DNA of 64,000 nt, taken from Actinophytocola sp035995025 (GTDB taxonomy: Bacteria; Actinomycetota; Actinomycetes; Mycobacteriales; Pseudonocardiaceae). Shown piece by piece: positions 33,761 to 41,677 of the stretch (positions are counted from its first letter, which is position 1; each line of letters starts with the position of its first letter). The notes beneath the pieces are model-generated. The model saw nothing but the letters and a program-made list of their open reading frames with translations. It was not told the DNA's origin and did not search any database. Where the stretch lies: positions 193,345-257,344 of the forward strand of contig DASYKY010000079.1 in assembly GCA_035995025.1 (NCBI GenBank), written 5' to 3'. The position numbers were made by a program, and so were the translations under genes.

Positions 33761-34794
33761 CGCACCCGCCTGCCGCGCAGGACCACGGCCTTCGGGTGGT
33801 CGAGCTGCCCGAGGTCGGTGCGCGGGTCGCTGTCGTAGACCACGGCGTCGGCGGGTGCCCCCGGCTCGAGGCCGGGGAGCCCGAGGAACTCGCGCGCCGC
33901 CCAGGAGCCGGCCCCGAGGGCGTCGTGCGCCCGCATGCCCGCGGCGGCGAGGGCCGTGATCTCGCCGGCGACCCGCCCGTGCGGCACGGAGTCGGTGCCG
34001 GCGAGGATCCGGACCCCGGCCTCGGCGGCCGCGGCCACGAGCCCCGGGTGGGCCTCGGCGCCGGCGACGTACCAGCGCTTGCGGGGACCGTCCGGGCGCT
34101 CGCGGGCCTGGCCGAGGGAGCTCTGGATGACGGTCAGCGTCGGGGTGAGCGCGGTGCCCTGCTCGGCCATCCGCGCGAGGTACGCGGGGTCGAGGCACAT
34201 CCCGTGCTCCACGGAGTCGACCCCCGCGGCGACCGCGATCGAGCCGCCGTCGGCCTGCTGCGTGTGCACGGCGACCCGCCCGCCCACGGCGTGCACGGCC
34301 GCGACGACCCGCGCCAGCACGTCCGCCGGCACCACGTCGTCGGCCACACCCCAGTCGCCGATGATCTTCGCCCACCCGGTCCGCCCGGCCTGCTCGGCGG
34401 CGACCGCGGGCAGGTCGTCGAGGTCGGGCCGCCGCCCCCATCCGTCGAAGAACTGCCCCTGCTGGGCGATCCACGGCCCGGCATGCCAGGCGCGCGGCAA
34501 TGCGTCGTCGGTACCGAACCACGCCGGCGGCTCCCCGGCGAGCCCGGGTGCGCGGATGGCGGTCACGCCGGCGTCGACGTGCTGCCCGAGATGGGTGCGG
34601 AGGAGGTCGTCGTCGAGCGGCTGTCCGGGCTCCTCGGCCCCCGGATGGGTGTGGGCGTCGACCAGCCCGGGCACGAGCCACCCTTCGAGAGTCTCTCCCG
34701 CGCCGAGCGGATCGTCGGTCCACCGGTCCCCGTCGGCCCAGAGATCGACAAGCTCCCCGTCCGGAAGCCCAACCCCCCGCACCCGAACGACCAC
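33757..34794 (-). CDS. amidohydrolase-family protein (imidazolonepropionase-like)
   Basis: About 345 residues from GTG at 34794; the start is uncertain because the frame stays open through repeat DNA to 34959. Metal-dependent TIM barrel: VDAHTHPG (first metal His pair), then a Lys-containing AKIIGDWGV strand, AVHTQQ, DSVEHG and LAGTDSVPHG with the late metal Asp. Substrate unknown. It ends VVLRGRRVR as amidohydrolases do with the return to the small beta domain. Promoter module B points toward it from about 150 bp upstream. Confidence 0.82.
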   Translation of the reverse strand: MVVRVRGVGLPDGELVDLWADGDRWTDDPLGAGETLEGWLVPGLVDAHTHPGAEEPGQPLDDDLLRTHLGQHVDAGVTAIRAPGLAGEPPAWFGTDDALPRAWHAGPWIAQQGQFFDGWGRRPDLDDLPAVAAEQAGRTGWAKIIGDWGVADDVVPADVLARVVAAVHAVGGRVAVHTQQADGGSIAVAAGVDSVEHGMCLDPAYLARMAEQGTALTPTLTVIQSSLGQARERPDGPRKRWYVAGAEAHPGLVAAAAEAGVRILAGTDSVPHGRVAGEITALAAAGMRAHDALGAGSWAAREFLGLPGLEPGAPADAVVYDSDPRTDLGQLDHPKAVVLRGRRVR

Positions 34795-34864
34795 GCCACC
34801 CCCCACAACCCGCGACGGAAGGGCCCCCAAACCCCCACGCACACAACAAAACCCGCACGCCCGG

Positions 34865-34901
34865 GCGGCAGAACCAACCGCCCGCGCGGCAGAACCAACC
34901 G
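34865..34901. repeat. 16-bp direct repeat, 21-bp period, upstream of amidohydrolase
   Basis: GCGGCAGAACCAACCG occurs at 34865-34880 and 34886-34901. It lies in the 5' region between module B and the chosen amidohydrolase start. No coding function is apparent. Confidence 0.8.
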
Positions 34902-34924
34902 TACGCACGCCCCCACCCTCTCCG

Positions 34925-35015
34925 GGGGCACCCCATGGCTCCATCGTATCGGCGAGCACCGACGAAACCCGGTCCCGAAGCCTTTCCTGTGGACAACCAC
35001 CCCGCCTGTGGACAA
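34925..35015 (-). promoter_or_regulatory. composite repeat promoter module B
   Basis: On the minus strand: TTGTCCACA at 35015-35007 and 34996-34988 (19 bp apart); a 39-nt gap containing TCGTCGGTG (8 of 9 to TTGTCRGTG); 8 bp; -10 TACGAT (34948-34943); then GGGGTGCCCC (34934-34925). It points to the amidohydrolase gene. This is the best match in the window to the mycobacterial DNA-damage promoter motif, together with module C2. Confidence 0.65.
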
Positions 35016-35076
35016 CCCGCGGTCAGCGGCGGGGCGGGGACAGCGACCGTCGGCGGGCCGTGGTTTCCTTGCGAAC

Positions 35077-36348
35077 GTGAGCGAGAGCGTCCGCACCACC
35101 CCCGTCGTCCCCGTCGATGACGGGCTCTGGCTCGCGCGCTCGATCCGGACCCTGTTCGCCTCGAAGGCCGCGCTCGCGCTCCTCGCCGTCCCCGCCGGCA
35201 TGCTGGTCGCCGGCATCGTCAGCTGGGTCATCGACTGGCGGCTCGGCGTCGACTCGGCCGTGTACCGCTCCGGCGCCATCGCGCTGCTGACCGGCGAACC
35301 CTTGTACGACAAGGACTTCCTGCTCAGCGAGCCGTCGTGGGCGAGCCTGCCGTTCACGTACCCGCCCACCGGCGCGCTGCTGTTCGTCCCGCTCGCGCTG
35401 TTCCCCACGCAGATCTCCTGGGGCATCCTCGCCGCGATCTCCGTCCTCGCGCTCGCCCTCGTCATCCGCGTCAGCATCGAGGCGAGCGGCCCGTCGTGGC
35501 TGCCCCCGGCGAAGGCCACGATCCTGCTGACGATCGGCGCGCTGGCCCTGGAACCCGTCTGGCGCACGCTGTTCCTCGGCCAGATCAACATCATCCTGAT
35601 GGCGCTGGTCGTCACCGACGTCCTCGTCCTCGGCACGGTCACCGGCCGCGCCCGCCACCTCGGCGGCGTCCTCGTCGGCGTCGCTGCCGCGGTCAAGCTG
35701 ACGCCGTTGATCTTCGTCCCGCACCTGTGGCTCACCGGCCGGCGCGCCGACGCCCTGCGCGCGCTCGGCACCTTCGCGGTACTGCAGGCGCTGATCTTCG
35801 CGCTGCGGCCGCACGACTTCGCCCGCTTCTGGACCGTCGCCGTCACCGACCCGGCCCGCACCGGCCCCACCTTCTGGGCCGGCAACCAGTCCCTCAACGG
35901 CCTGGTCCTGCGCCTGTCCGACCTCGCGCCGTGGGCGCTGGCCGCGGCCGTCGCCATCGGCGCGGTGCTCGCGGTCCCGGCCGTGATCCTCATGCGCCGC
36001 TTCCACGCTGCCGGCCAGCCGCTCGCCGCCCTGCTCGTGACCGCGTTCTTCGGCCTTCTGCTCAGCCCGGTGTCCTGGTCGCACCACTACGTCTGGGTCG
36101 TGCCGCTGATCGTCCTGCTGCTCGCCCGCCTGCCCGGCCACCCGCGCCTGCGGTACGGAATCGGCGCGCTGGTGCTCGTGTTCGCCAGCTGCGTGCTGCT
36201 GATCATCCGCACGTCCGACCCGTCGCGCCCGCCGGGCGTGAAACCCGAGCTGGAATGGACGCCACCCGAGGTCGTGCTCGGCAGCGCCTACCTGCTCGTC
36301 CCGCTCGTGCTGGGGGCCGTGCTGCTCCTGCGGAACAGAGGCAGGTGA
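35077..36348 (+). CDS. GT87-family polyprenol-phosphate mannosyltransferase-like membrane protein
   Basis: A 423-residue protein with about 10 hydrophobic helices. It shows the DUF2029/GT87 pattern: a first loop with WRLGVDSAVYRSGAIALLTGEPLY (acidic catalytic loop), TYPPTGALLFVPLAL, FLGQINIILMALV and SHHYVWVVPL. GT87 enzymes in actinobacteria add mannose or arabinose to lipoglycans using polyprenyl phosphate sugars. GTG at 35077. purK follows after 5 bp, so the three genes may form an operon. Confidence 0.85.
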   Translation: MSESVRTTPVVPVDDGLWLARSIRTLFASKAALALLAVPAGMLVAGIVSWVIDWRLGVDSAVYRSGAIALLTGEPLYDKDFLLSEPSWASLPFTYPPTGALLFVPLALFPTQISWGILAAISVLALALVIRVSIEASGPSWLPPAKATILLTIGALALEPVWRTLFLGQINIILMALVVTDVLVLGTVTGRARHLGGVLVGVAAAVKLTPLIFVPHLWLTGRRADALRALGTFAVLQALIFALRPHDFARFWTVAVTDPARTGPTFWAGNQSLNGLVLRLSDLAPWALAAAVAIGAVLAVPAVILMRRFHAAGQPLAALLVTAFFGLLLSPVSWSHHYVWVVPLIVLLLARLPGHPRLRYGIGALVLVFASCVLLIIRTSDPSRPPGVKPELEWTPPEVVLGSAYLLVPLVLGAVLLLRNRGR

Positions 36349-36353
36349 GGCCG

Positions 36354-37580
36354 GTGGACCCACGGACGGGACTGCCGATCGTCGGCATGATCGGCGGCGG
36401 CCAGCTCGCGCGCATGACCCAGCAGGCGGCCATCGCGCTCGGCCAGTCGCTGCACGTGCTGGCCACGTCGATGGACGACTCGGCCGCCCTCGTCACGCCC
36501 AACGTCACGCTGGGCTCGCACGAGGACGTGGCGGCGCTCGCCTCGTTCGCGGCCGGTGTCGACGTGCTGACGTTCGACCACGAGCACGTGCCCACCGAGT
36601 ACCTGCGGGCGCTCGTCGGAGCCGGCGTCAAGGTCCACCCCGGCCCGGATGCGTTGCTGCACGCGCAGGACAAGCTCGTCATGCGGGAGAAGCTCGGCTC
36701 GCTCGGCTTGCCGATCCCGCGCTTCGCCGCGGTGTCCGAAGTGGACGATGTGGTCAAGTTCGGCGACGAGCACGGCTGGCCCTGTGTGCTCAAGGCGGCC
36801 CGCGGCGGCTACGACGGGCGCGGCGTCTGGATGCTCGACGGCGCCGAGTCGGCGGGCGAGCTGGTGCCGCGACCGCTCGAGGAGGGCACGCCGCTGCTCG
36901 TCGAGGAGCGGGTCGAGATGCGCCGCGAGCTGGCCGCGGTCGTCGCCCGCTCGCCGTTCGGGCAGGGCGGCTGCTGGCCGGTGGTGGAGACCGTGCAGTC
37001 CAACGGGATCTGCGTCGAGGTCCTCGCCCCCGCGCCGGACCTCGACGAGGCCCGGTCGCAGGAGGCTCAGGAGCTGGCGTTGCGGATCGCCGCCGAGCTC
37101 GAGGTGGTCGGCGTGCTCGCGGTCGAGCTGTTCGAGACCGACACGGGCTTCGTCGTCAACGAGCTGGCCATGCGGCCGCACAACTCCGGCCACTGGACCA
37201 TCGAGGGCGCCGCCACGTCGCAGTTCGAACAGCACCTGCGCGCCGTCCTCGACTACCCGCTCGGCGCCACCGACCCGCGCGCGCCCGCGGTCGCGATGGC
37301 CAACGTGCTCGGCGCGCCCCAGCAGCCGCGGATGATGCCGGACGAGCGGCTGCACCACCTGCTCGCCCGCTACCGCGACGCGCACGTGCACTACTACGGC
37401 AAGCAGGAACGGCCGGGCCGCAAGATCGGCCACATCACGCTGCTCGGCGCGCGAATGGCCGACGTGCGCGAGCGGGCGAGACTGGCCGCGCACTGGCTGT
37501 CGCACGCCGAATGGCTCGACGGCTACGACATCCACACAGGGGGAAACGACATGACACCCGTGAGCGGGAGCGAACCGTGA
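36354..37580 (+). CDS. purK: 5-(carboxyamino)imidazole ribonucleotide synthase
   Basis: A 408-residue ATP-grasp enzyme that carboxylates AIR to N5-CAIR in purine synthesis. It opens VGMIGGGQLARM, has FDHEHVPTEYL, CVLKAARGGYDGRGVW (ATP loop) and NELAMRPHNSGHWTIEGA. GTG at 36354 follows AGGTGAGG. The stop overlaps the purE start (GTGA). Confidence 0.96.
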   Translation: MDPRTGLPIVGMIGGGQLARMTQQAAIALGQSLHVLATSMDDSAALVTPNVTLGSHEDVAALASFAAGVDVLTFDHEHVPTEYLRALVGAGVKVHPGPDALLHAQDKLVMREKLGSLGLPIPRFAAVSEVDDVVKFGDEHGWPCVLKAARGGYDGRGVWMLDGAESAGELVPRPLEEGTPLLVEERVEMRRELAAVVARSPFGQGGCWPVVETVQSNGICVEVLAPAPDLDEARSQEAQELALRIAAELEVVGVLAVELFETDTGFVVNELAMRPHNSGHWTIEGAATSQFEQHLRAVLDYPLGATDPRAPAVAMANVLGAPQQPRMMPDERLHHLLARYRDAHVHYYGKQERPGRKIGHITLLGARMADVRERARLAAHWLSHAEWLDGYDIHTGGNDMTPVSGSEP

Positions 37581-38110
37581 GCACAGTCGGCGTGATCATG
37601 GGCAGCGACTCGGACTGGCCGGTGATGAAGGCCGCCGCCGAGGCGCTGGACGAGTTCGAGGTGCCCTACGAGGTGAGCGTCGTGTCGGCGCACCGCACGC
37701 CGCAGCGGATGCTCGACTACGCGCGCGGCGCCGCCGACCGCGGCCTGCGGGTGATCATCGCGGGCGCGGGCGGCGCGGCCCACCTGCCCGGCATGGTGGC
37801 CTCGGCCACGACGCTGCCGGTGATCGGCGTGCCGGTGCCGCTGAAGTACCTCGACGGGCTCGACTCGCTGCTGTCGATCGTGCAGATGCCGGCGGGGGTC
37901 CCGGTGGCCACGGTGTCGGTGGGCGGCGCCCGCAACGCGGGCCTGCTCGCGGTGCGGATGCTGGCCATGGGCGACGAGAAGCTGCGGGCCAGGCTGACGG
38001 AGTTCCACGCCGACCTGGAGCGCCTCGTGCTGGACAAGGACGCGGCCCTTCGCTCGAGCCTGGGTGTGACGTCGGACGACTCGGCGGCTCCCGGCGTGAA
38101 CGGGCGCTAA
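37577..38110 (+). CDS. purE: N5-carboxyaminoimidazole ribonucleotide mutase
   Basis: A 177-residue class I PurE. It shows IMGSDSDWPVM (active site), VVSAHRTPQRM with the catalytic His, and AGAGGAAHLPGMVA. It converts N5-CAIR to CAIR, directly after PurK in the pathway and in the operon. GTG overlaps the purK stop by 4 bp. Confidence 0.97.
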   Translation: MSTVGVIMGSDSDWPVMKAAAEALDEFEVPYEVSVVSAHRTPQRMLDYARGAADRGLRVIIAGAGGAAHLPGMVASATTLPVIGVPVPLKYLDGLDSLLSIVQMPAGVPVATVSVGGARNAGLLAVRMLAMGDEKLRARLTEFHADLERLVLDKDAALRSSLGVTSDDSAAPGVNGR

Positions 38111-38151
38111 CATCGGCTTGTTACGAACGCGCGCGCGTGGAGGTGGCGACG

Positions 38152-39306
38152 GTGGAGGGGCTGTACCAGCTGAGCGAGGAGCACGAGGCACTGCGTGAGG
38201 CCGTGCGCGCGCTCGCGGAGAAGGAGATCGCGCCCTACGCCGCCGAGGTCGACGAGCAGGAGCGCTACCCGGCGGAGGCGCGTGACGCGCTGGCTCGCGC
38301 CGGGTTCAACGCGGTGCACGTGCCGGAGGAGTACGACGGCGAGGGCGCCGACGCGATCGCCGCGTGCATCGTGATCGAGGAGGTCGCCCGCGTCGACGCG
38401 TCCGCGTCGCTGATCCCGGCGGTCAACAAGCTGGGCACGCAGCCGATCCTGCTGTCGGGGTCGGACGAGGTGAAGAAGCTGGTGCTGCCGTCGATCGCGT
38501 CGGGCGAGGCGTCGGCGTCCTATGCGCTGTCCGAGCGCGAGGCGGGCTCGGACACCGCGTCGATGCGCTGCCGCGCGGCCCTCGACGATGATCACTGGGT
38601 GCTGAACGGCACGAAGAGCTGGATCACCAACGCCGGCGAGTCGACCTGGTACACGGTGATGGCCGTGACGGACCCGAACGCGGCGAAGAAGGCGAACGGC
38701 ATCTCGGCGTTCGTCGTGCACAAGGACGATCCCGGCTTCGCGGTGGGCCCGAAGGAGCGCAAGCTGGGCATCAAGGGCTCCCCGACCCGCGAGATCTACT
38801 TCGAGAACTGCGCCATCCCCGCGGACCGCATCATCGGCGAACCGGGCACGGGCCTGAAGACCGCACTGCGCACGCTGGACCACACCCGCCCGACGATCGG
38901 CGCCCAGGCGGTGGGCATCGCACAAGGCGCGCTCGACGCGACCATCGCGTACATCAAGGACCGCCGCCAGTTCGGCCAGCGCATCGCCGACTTCCAGGGC
39001 GTCCAGTTCATGCTGGCGGACATGGGCATGAAGATCGAGGCCGCCCGCCACCTCGTCTACACCTCGGCCGCAGCCTCCGAACGCGGCGACAAGCGCGCGG
39101 GCTTCATCGCCTCGGCGGCAAAGACCTACGCCTCCGACACGGCGATGGAGGTCACCACAGACGCGGTCCAACTCTTCGGCGGCGCCGGCTACACCAGGGA
39201 CTTCCCGGTAGAACGCATGATGCGCGACGCGAAGATCACCCAGATCTACGAAGGCACGAACCAGATCCAGCGCATGGTCATGGCCCGCGCCCTGCTCAAG
39301 GGCTAG
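38152..39306 (+). CDS. fadE25: acyl-CoA dehydrogenase (FadE25 type)
   Basis: A 384-residue FAD acyl-CoA dehydrogenase. GTG at 38152 is preferred over 38137 because GGAGGTGG precedes it. It shows YALSEREAGSDTASM and WITNAGESTWYTVMAV (FAD and substrate), RLG-type RRQFGQRI, and ITQIYEGTNQIQRMVMARAL, where the Glu of YEGT is the catalytic base. It follows purE as in mycobacteria (Rv3274c), where the family is linked to beta-oxidation. Confidence 0.94.
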   Translation: MEGLYQLSEEHEALREAVRALAEKEIAPYAAEVDEQERYPAEARDALARAGFNAVHVPEEYDGEGADAIAACIVIEEVARVDASASLIPAVNKLGTQPILLSGSDEVKKLVLPSIASGEASASYALSEREAGSDTASMRCRAALDDDHWVLNGTKSWITNAGESTWYTVMAVTDPNAAKKANGISAFVVHKDDPGFAVGPKERKLGIKGSPTREIYFENCAIPADRIIGEPGTGLKTALRTLDHTRPTIGAQAVGIAQGALDATIAYIKDRRQFGQRIADFQGVQFMLADMGMKIEAARHLVYTSAAASERGDKRAGFIASAAKTYASDTAMEVTTDAVQLFGGAGYTRDFPVERMMRDAKITQIYEGTNQIQRMVMARALLKG

Positions 39307-39345
39307 CGCAACGGGCGCTCCACAGCGTCGATGATCTCTTCGCCC

Positions 39346-39579
39346 TCACCGTTCGGGGGTTCGATGCTGCGACAGCGGCTGGCGGCCCGCCGCGCCCCGC
39401 GGAGACGCCAACGGATACCGGGCGGGCGGACAGTCGACGCCGTAGCGGCCCCACCGGCGCCAGATCTCCTCGTCGACCGGCCGGCGCACGTGAATGTCGC
39501 GGTCCAGTGCCTTCGCGTAGGTCGTCTTGCCCGAACCGGCGATGCCGCAGAGCGACACGGCCGGCGGTTCGTGCGTCAC
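39346..39579 (-). pseudogene. truncated AAA/kinase-type ATPase
   Basis: A 77-residue remnant. It starts with a good P-loop (CGIAGSGKTTYAKAL) and VDEEIWRRWGRYGVD, as in ~150-170-residue ATP-binding kinases (zeta-toxin/AAA_33-like), then loses homology after PPARYP and ends in an Arg/Gln-rich tail. The rest of the kinase (lid and base-binding part) is missing. GTG at 39579 overlaps the stop of the upstream TIGR03089 gene. Convergent with fadE25. Confidence 0.65.
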
Positions 39580-40298
39580 GCGTGGAACGCCGGTCCCGGG
39601 TCGAACTGGTCGAACGTGGTGCGCTCGGTGCTCGCGTGCCTGGCGAGCTGCGCCTCCTCGGGATTGCTCACCTGGACCAGCGACGCACCCGCGGCGAGCA
39701 CGGACAGGAAGCCGTCCTGGATGCCGTGCACCGTTCGCCACTCCACTGTGGACAGCACGCGGGAGTCGGCGGTCAGGTCCTTGCCGGCCGCCAGCTGACG
39801 GGCCACGGTCAGCACATCGTCCACAGCGGACCCGCCGAGGCAGGGAGTGTCACCGGGAACCGGTGTGAGCGCCAGGAAGTCGTCGCCGTGCAGGCGGGCG
39901 TCGGCGATGTAGTCGACCGCGCCGTCGGGGACCTCGCCGCGCAGGTCGCGGCCCATCGGGTCCAGCGACACCGCGGCCACGACAGCCGCGCCGGGCGCCG
40001 CACCGGTCGGCGGCACGAAGGCCACGGCGGCACCGGCGGGATCGGTCACCACGTCCGCGCCGCACCACCACGCGCCGAGCAGCACCCCGGCCGTCTGCCA
40101 GTGCGCCGGCAGCCGCACCGCGACCCGGTCGCCCGGCTCCACGTCGTGCTCCTCGACCAGCCAGTTCGCCGTCTTCGCCGCCCAGTTCCGCAGCGTCGTC
40201 GCGGACAGCTCCACCCGGCTGCCCGTCGCGTCGTCGTAGTGCGTGACCAGCGGCCGGGCCGGCGCGTACGGCCGCAGCAAGATCTCCGTGAGGCTCAA
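39576..40298 (-). CDS. TIGR03089-family protein (AMP-ligase-like N-terminal domain)
   Basis: A 240-residue protein resembling the N-terminal part of acyl-CoA synthetases (PGDRVAVRLPAHWQTAGVLLGAWWCGADVV) but without the AMP-binding P-loop and C-terminal domain, as is normal for TIGR03089 (Rv3268 type). Function unknown. TTG start 13 bp after the LCP stop, with a GGGAG site. Same neighbourhood as in mycobacteria. Confidence 0.88.
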   Translation of the reverse strand: MSLTEILLRPYAPARPLVTHYDDATGSRVELSATTLRNWAAKTANWLVEEHDVEPGDRVAVRLPAHWQTAGVLLGAWWCGADVVTDPAGAAVAFVPPTGAAPGAAVVAAVSLDPMGRDLRGEVPDGAVDYIADARLHGDDFLALTPVPGDTPCLGGSAVDDVLTVARQLAAGKDLTADSRVLSTVEWRTVHGIQDGFLSVLAAGASLVQVSNPEEAQLARHASTERTTFDQFDPGPAFHA

Positions 40299-40311
40299 CG
40301 ATGGCTCCCGA

Positions 40312-41580
40312 TCAGTCGACGCAGGGCACGGCGGCGCGCCCGCCCCCGTTCAGGTTCAGCAGCGCGGGGCCACCGAACCGGGCGGGTGGCGGGGCCGGCT
40401 TGCCGGACACCAGGCCCGCCACGTACTCGTGCACCGCCTTGAGGTCGACCGTGATGATGCTCTGCCCGCGGTCGTTGCGCGCGCCGACCCCGGTGACCGG
40501 GATAGTGACGAAGCGGACCTTGCCGGTGGCCAAGGCCTGCGCCTGGTTCACCAGCTGCAGGAAGTGCAGCCCGCCGTCCATCACGACCGTCTTGGACACC
40601 GCGTCCTCGATCGCGTTCAGCTTCGTGTTGTCGGTCAGCAGATCCGAGGAGAGCAGCTTGTTCATCGCCGACGCGAGGAACGTCTGCTGCCGCACGATCC
40701 GGTCCAGGTCGCCGCGCGGCAGGTTCTTGCGCTGGCGCACGAACGACACCGCATCACCGCCGCGCACGGTCTGCGGCCCGGCCGCGAACGACGCCCCCGA
40801 GTCGGGGTCGCTCGTCGCGTACTTCAGGCACACGTCCACGCCGTCGATGACCTCGGTGAGCAGGTAGAACCCGTACAGGCTGACCTCGGTGTAATGGTCC
40901 ACCCGTACCCCGGTCAGCCCCTGCACCGACCGGATCAGCGCGGTGCGCCCGGCGTCGTCGGACTTGCGGGCGATCTTCTTGCGGTCGGTCTCGCCCGCGT
41001 CGCGGAGCTTCTGCTCGGTCAGCGCCTTGGTGATGCCGAACGCGCCGTTGATCTTCTCCTCCTTCGGCAGGCCGGGCACCTGCACCGACGTGTCGCGGGG
41101 GATGGAGATCGCCGCGCCGCGGCCACCGCCCCGCGGGATACGCAGCAGGATCAGCGTGTCCGTGTTCAGCGTGGCGGTGGCCTCGGTGCGCAGCTCCTTG
41201 AGCAGCTCGTCGGACAGCGGGTTGCCCTGCATGTCCGTGCGGCTGTCGTTGCCGACGATCAGGATGTCGTTCGCGCCGTCGTCGGGTGCGGGCGCGTTCT
41301 CGCCGCCCTGCGCCACGGTGACCGCGTCGGTCGTGTTCTTGCTGCTGTCCAGCTCGTCCACGCGCAGGTAGACCATGGACATGGCGGCGAGCGCGGTGGC
41401 GGAGACCAGGCCGACGATCACCCGGCAGACGATCAGGAACGGGGCGATCCGCCTGCGCCGGCCGGCGGGCCGGGCCGCGGGGTCCGGCCCGGCCGGTTCG
41501 AGGTCGTCGGGCCACTCGCGGACGGTGCCGACGGCGGCGGCGTAGGCGGTGGGGTCGTTCGCCCCCAGCTCTCGTCGCAC
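40312..41580 (-). CDS. LytR-CpsA-Psr (LCP) family envelope ligase 1
   Basis: A 422-residue protein with a cytoplasmic N-terminus, one TM helix (about 46-68) and an extracytoplasmic LCP domain: NDILIVGNDSRTD, NTDTLILLRIPRGG, ISIPRDTSVQVPG, INGAFG, then RQRKNLPRGDLDRIVRQQ with the conserved Arg and Asp that bind pyrophosphate. LCP enzymes attach arabinogalactan or other polymers to peptidoglycan. It lacks the LytR_C domain present in its neighbour. Confidence 0.92.
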   Translation of the reverse strand: MRRELGANDPTAYAAAVGTVREWPDDLEPAGPDPAARPAGRRRRIAPFLIVCRVIVGLVSATALAAMSMVYLRVDELDSSKNTTDAVTVAQGGENAPAPDDGANDILIVGNDSRTDMQGNPLSDELLKELRTEATATLNTDTLILLRIPRGGGRGAAISIPRDTSVQVPGLPKEEKINGAFGITKALTEQKLRDAGETDRKKIARKSDDAGRTALIRSVQGLTGVRVDHYTEVSLYGFYLLTEVIDGVDVCLKYATSDPDSGASFAAGPQTVRGGDAVSFVRQRKNLPRGDLDRIVRQQTFLASAMNKLLSSDLLTDNTKLNAIEDAVSKTVVMDGGLHFLQLVNQAQALATGKVRFVTIPVTGVGARNDRGQSIITVDLKAVHEYVAGLVSGKPAPPPARFGGPALLNLNGGGRAAVPCVD

Positions 41581-41677
41581 CCCGGTTCACCCCCCACAAC
41601 AGCCCGGTCCAGGCTAGCCGCTGCGGGCGACGCGCCTGGTCTCCTTGAGCTGTCGTCAACCGGACGGGGGACGTTAA

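Noticed and set aside
34934..34936. Leaderless ATG 6 nt after the module B hexamer
   Set aside because: It opens an out-of-frame Trp/Arg/Gly-rich frame, not the amidohydrolase; no conserved features.
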